From Brachyhypopomus gauderio (taxonomy: Eukaryota; Chordata; Actinopteri; Gymnotiformes; Hypopomidae): 64,000 nucleotides of DNA. Below the pieces are notes generated by a model. The model saw only the letters and a list, made by a program, of their open reading frames with translations, was not told the origin of the DNA and did not search any database. Of this stretch, positions 57,201-64,000 are shown piece by piece. The stretch is taken from contig NC_135212.1 of assembly GCF_052324685.1 (NCBI RefSeq), positions 45,907,212 through 45,971,211 of the forward strand, given 5' to 3'. Made by a program: the position numbers and the translations under genes. Within the stretch, counting starts at the first letter, position 1, and every line of letters begins with the position of its first letter.

Positions 57201-58723
57201 ATGACAAGGCTACAAACTTTAAACCTTTTTTTGACCGAGCGGTTCATGGCGGCACTGAACGAGATCATGGAGAAGGTTGGAGGAACTTTTCTGGAATACG
57301 AGGAGGAGGTGGATCGGGCACAGAGGGAGAACGAGTTCCTAAAAGGGCGACTGCAGGAGCTTGAGATGGTGCTTGCTTCAGCAGGTAAGCTGTGGTGTTC
57401 GTATTTCTCAAAACACAATTTAACCGACTGCGTGTAATGGAGCCGTTAGGTAGCCAAAGAAATGAGACCTGCAGTAGTTTGAGCCAATACTGATGATGCT
57501 GCCCTGGTAGAGATCAAAACACATGTTTGCTGCTGCTGTTTTAACTTAATTTTCTTCACGCATTAATATTGTATGTCTGTTTTTTGTTATTGTTTACGAC
57601 AAGTCTCGATAAATCATTAACATCTCTCATCTTTATAGGGTCGGGAGTTTTGTTTTCTCCAAATTTTCCAGAACCAAGCTCCCCTCCAATACAACAGGAA
57701 AGGAGATCGCTCCAGGACCCACCCGAGTGCGGAGAGCTCGAGCTGAACCAGAGCCAGTTACTGAGCGGGCAGCATGTCAACATCAAGACGGAAGCATCTT
57801 CACACACTCCTCACGTACAGCCGTTCATCGATAGTGAACCAGAGTCTGTGGACACCACTCAGTGCCCCACACATGCAGACCATGAGCGTGATCTTGATTT
57901 AGCTGTCGTGGACGAGACGAGTGACATGAAGACGGAGCCCAACGAAAGTACCGTACGGCAGATCTCCGCCACTGGAACCGTCCAGAGCCCAGTGCTTTCA
58001 ATCGTTGATTTAGAGTCGGGCAGCACCGCTGCTTGTAACATACCTAACCCACCTACTCTAAATGATGAAATTGTGTACAGTATACCACACGAAGACAGTG
58101 ATGTGGAATCGAGTAACTCTCCACAAGGCCCTTCTAGAACAATGCAGGAATCTGTGACCGCAAATGCTACCGGCTGTAATGTATTTCCGACCGCAGACCT
58201 TAAGCTGATCAGAGCAAACACTAGCTGCAATATATCCGCTCTGCCCACTGGGCCCCAGTCAAGGACCCTGAGCCACGGGGTGTCGGGTACCAGGGACCCA
58301 CCAAGTGCCCCGGGCAAATCCTCGTCCTCTGTCCCGCACAGCCACTTCATCGGCCTGGGGGGAGGAGTGGGAGGAGTCGGAGGAGGAGCCTTGCAGGGCC
58401 GAGCCACCCTCACGTGCCCCGAGTGCGGCCGGCCGTTCCTGCACCGCTCGCAGCTGAAGGTGCACATGTACATCCACACGGGCGAGAAGCCGTACGTGTG
58501 CAAGCAGTGCGGCAAGCGCTTCAACAACGGCGGCACGCTGAGCAACCACAGCAGCGTTCACCGGCAGGTGCGCATGTACAGCTGCCCCGTGTGCCATCGC
58601 CGCTTCAAGGACACCTACACCTGCCGCAAACACATGCGTGTGCACGCCAAAGCGGCCCACACCGCCGCTCAGCACGAGCTCAGCAGCGGAGCTTCAAGAG
58701 AAGCGCTGGCGAAGCATTTTTAA
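57201..58723 (+). CDS. C2H2 zinc-finger protein, coiled-coil exon plus 3 fingers
   Basis: Two coding exons, 57201-57384 (184 bp, phase 1) and 57639-58723, give 422 residues. Exon 1 encodes the shared coiled coil (MTRLQTLNLFLTERFM, then EYEEEVDRAQRENEFLKGRL). A long acidic region has SUMO-acceptor-like IKTEAS and MKTEPNE. A Gly-rich stretch precedes three fingers (about residues 319-400): LTCPECGRPFLHRSQLKVH, YVCKQCGKRFNNGGTLSNH and YSCPVCHRRFKDTYTCRKH. The first two are joined by TGEKPY. Probable nuclear DNA-binding regulator; no named orthologue recognised. Confidence 0.88.
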
Positions 58724-60268
58724 TTCCCACAGAGCCGAGGGGGGTTTTAATGGCTCGGTTGTTCTTGTTGGTCTTGTTTTTGTTGTTGTTTTGTTTTTAG
58801 GTAGGTCATAAATGATTTGTTGCATTAATGCTGTTGGCTCAGTAAAACCCATGGCGTCTCAGAGACTCGTGATGTATGGTAAGAGAAATATTATATTGTG
58901 TGATGTAGTAAATATGATTAATAGAAGCGTTTGTCTTGTTTTTTTGTGGAAATGGCTGGCACTGTACAATTGTAAATCAAATTATGCAAATTTTTTTGTT
59001 TTATATACAGTTGTTTTCAGACACTAGGAGGCAGTGTTGTACAATGTTTGGAGAAACCTAAGCCAGACTCCCAGCAGTGACTGTGTGTATTACTGTGAAC
59101 CATGCAATAGTTGCCTGCTTCTCTGTGATGGGTAGGCAGCAGACCCAAGGGTTCGTGTTAAGCCAGATTTTTGTTTTGGTTTACGGTTGAGAGGTTTTTT
59201 TTTCTCTCTTCACTTGTTTGGGATAAGGCTGGAGTCTTGGTAACAGTAACAGCGTGTGACTTGCTGAAATAGTAGTGCTGAATAACTGTATCAACAGTGT
59301 TCTTGTTAAAACAGTTGTGTTAACAGTATGACACTGCAGTTGAGAAGCTCACCATATAAGGGTAAAAAATACAGTTGACTTTTTTGCCTAAATAGAGTTA
59401 TGTGCACCCATACTCTCCTCTCTGATTAGTGTTAATAGATGTGGTAATTTGGCTAACACGGATCATTCTGCCATGTTGACGCGTTAGGGTAATATTTACT
59501 TCCTTTCATTTTCTTTAAGAGAAACAGTACTGAGGTCAGAGGTCAATGTTCCTCTGCCGTAAGATGAAGAACAGATCAAGAGAAAAGACACAGGGGTCTG
59601 GACCAGTACATACCAGTTGTATTTTCAAATTGTACGTAAACACTTCTTATAAATGTAGTAATCACAAATCCCCAAGAATACAACATTCAGTAAATACCAA
59701 GAGAACACAGCGATATAAACTCGCACTCGCACCACAGCATGCAGGCACATTCTCTGGATACTGCACGGTTACACAGAGCATTCCGACGAGTCGATCCTTT
59801 ATAAATTGGCTAGTGTATCACAGAATATCAATAGAACTCGTACAAATAATGGTAGCAAATGGAAACTCAAACCAGTAAGATCGGAAGCCCCAGAAAACAC
59901 TGTTGGGGCTAAAATGCTGTAAACATTGCATCATGCTACAAAACGAATGGTCAGTGTTGTTCGTACCGGAGACCCAGTATTTACAAAGAGTCTCATAAAC
60001 ATGAAGGCCATAAAGGAGCCTCATGTGTTGTCATGGCAATACTCTATAGTACACTATATGGGTGACTTTGCTGTAGGAGCAGGGCATGTTCTCCTATGGG
60101 CTGTTAATGTACGGTGTATCTCTTCTTAGCTCTGGCCAGAAGCACCGTGACTGAAGCTTTGACATAATGTATTTTCTACTACAGAAGGACAAAAGGTTGT
60201 TGTTCTATGTGGCATCCAGGAAGATAAGAATTCACTGTGATGTTACCAAAATATCTGTAAAACATGCA

Positions 60269-60305
<37 letters not shown>

Positions 60306-60627
60306 AGGAATGTTCCGTCAAGTCACAAAATCAAAAGGCAGCTGCTAGCTCCGCCCTCCCCTCTTGCAGGATGCACTCAAGTGATGCAGACCTTGTGCAG
60401 GTTTACTGATCTTCAAATCATCTTCTCCGCCCAAAAATCACCACACACGTGACACGAATGCAGCATGTGACGCACAAAGTCTGAATCGCTCCAGTGTGCT
60501 CCCTATAATCTCCAGGATCTTTGCCCTGTTTGGCATTAACAGATCCCCCCCCCCAGGCATATCAGTTATCTATATGCCAGCTGTATATCATGTAAGTCAT
60601 CTTCAGGTGGCCCAGCAGGCCCCTCTT
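58724..60627. other. Convergent 3' regions of zinc-finger gene and doc2a
   Basis: Genes converge here, so the interval probably holds both 3' UTRs. No coding sequence recognised. A (GA)n run lies at 60270-60300. Confidence 0.4.

Positions 60628-64000
<3,373 letters not shown>

Noticed and set aside
57859-58545. 228-codon minus-strand open frame
   Set aside because: Antisense to the three-finger gene, whose + strand frame has clear domains and splice sites.

Overview
The window is vertebrate genomic DNA, almost certainly from a teleost fish. Genes have many short exons with GT-AG introns, microsatellites are dense, and there are fish-type Tc1-like and hAT transposons, a tRNA-derived SINE and teleost-style zinc-finger genes. 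An otophysan fish would fit, but I cannot prove the species. All identifications come from reading the sequence; no database was searched.

Layout. (1) 2.4-13.7 kb, + strand: a complete 16-exon major vault protein gene (mvp) whose exon phases join into 875 residues; intron 3 carries a 2-kb minisatellite. (2) 17.2-19.1 kb, + strand: a four-exon prrt2-like gene encoding a Dispanin/CD225-type membrane protein. (3) 19-28 kb: gene-poor DNA with two adjacent minisatellites, a decayed Tc1-like element and one hAT-like element nested inside another, both with intact 8-bp target duplications. (4) 28.1-58.7 kb, + strand: a zinc-finger cluster. Five genes and one pseudogene each start with a homologous short coiled-coil exon (184-193 bp, phase 1 at its 3' end in all five intact copies), then diverge. 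Two carry five C2H2 fingers, one carries three, one carries a BED finger, and one appears to be a very large gene (16 exons, about 2448 codons) with roughly one finger per exon. (5) 60.6-62.6 kb, - strand: the 3' four coding exons of a doc2a-like gene (C2B domain); the rest lies beyond the right edge.

mvp, prrt2 and doc2a lie in the same block on human 16p11.2, so this looks like the fish counterpart of that interval with a lineage-specific zinc-finger cluster expanded between prrt2 and doc2a. The cluster is the most unusual part. Its putative giant gene has single fingers separated by long acidic Ser/Thr-rich linkers, several SUMO-interaction-like motifs, and two exons carrying a Cys/His domain that recurs in repetitive fish proteins. 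A tandem upstream copy of this gene has decayed into a pseudogene.
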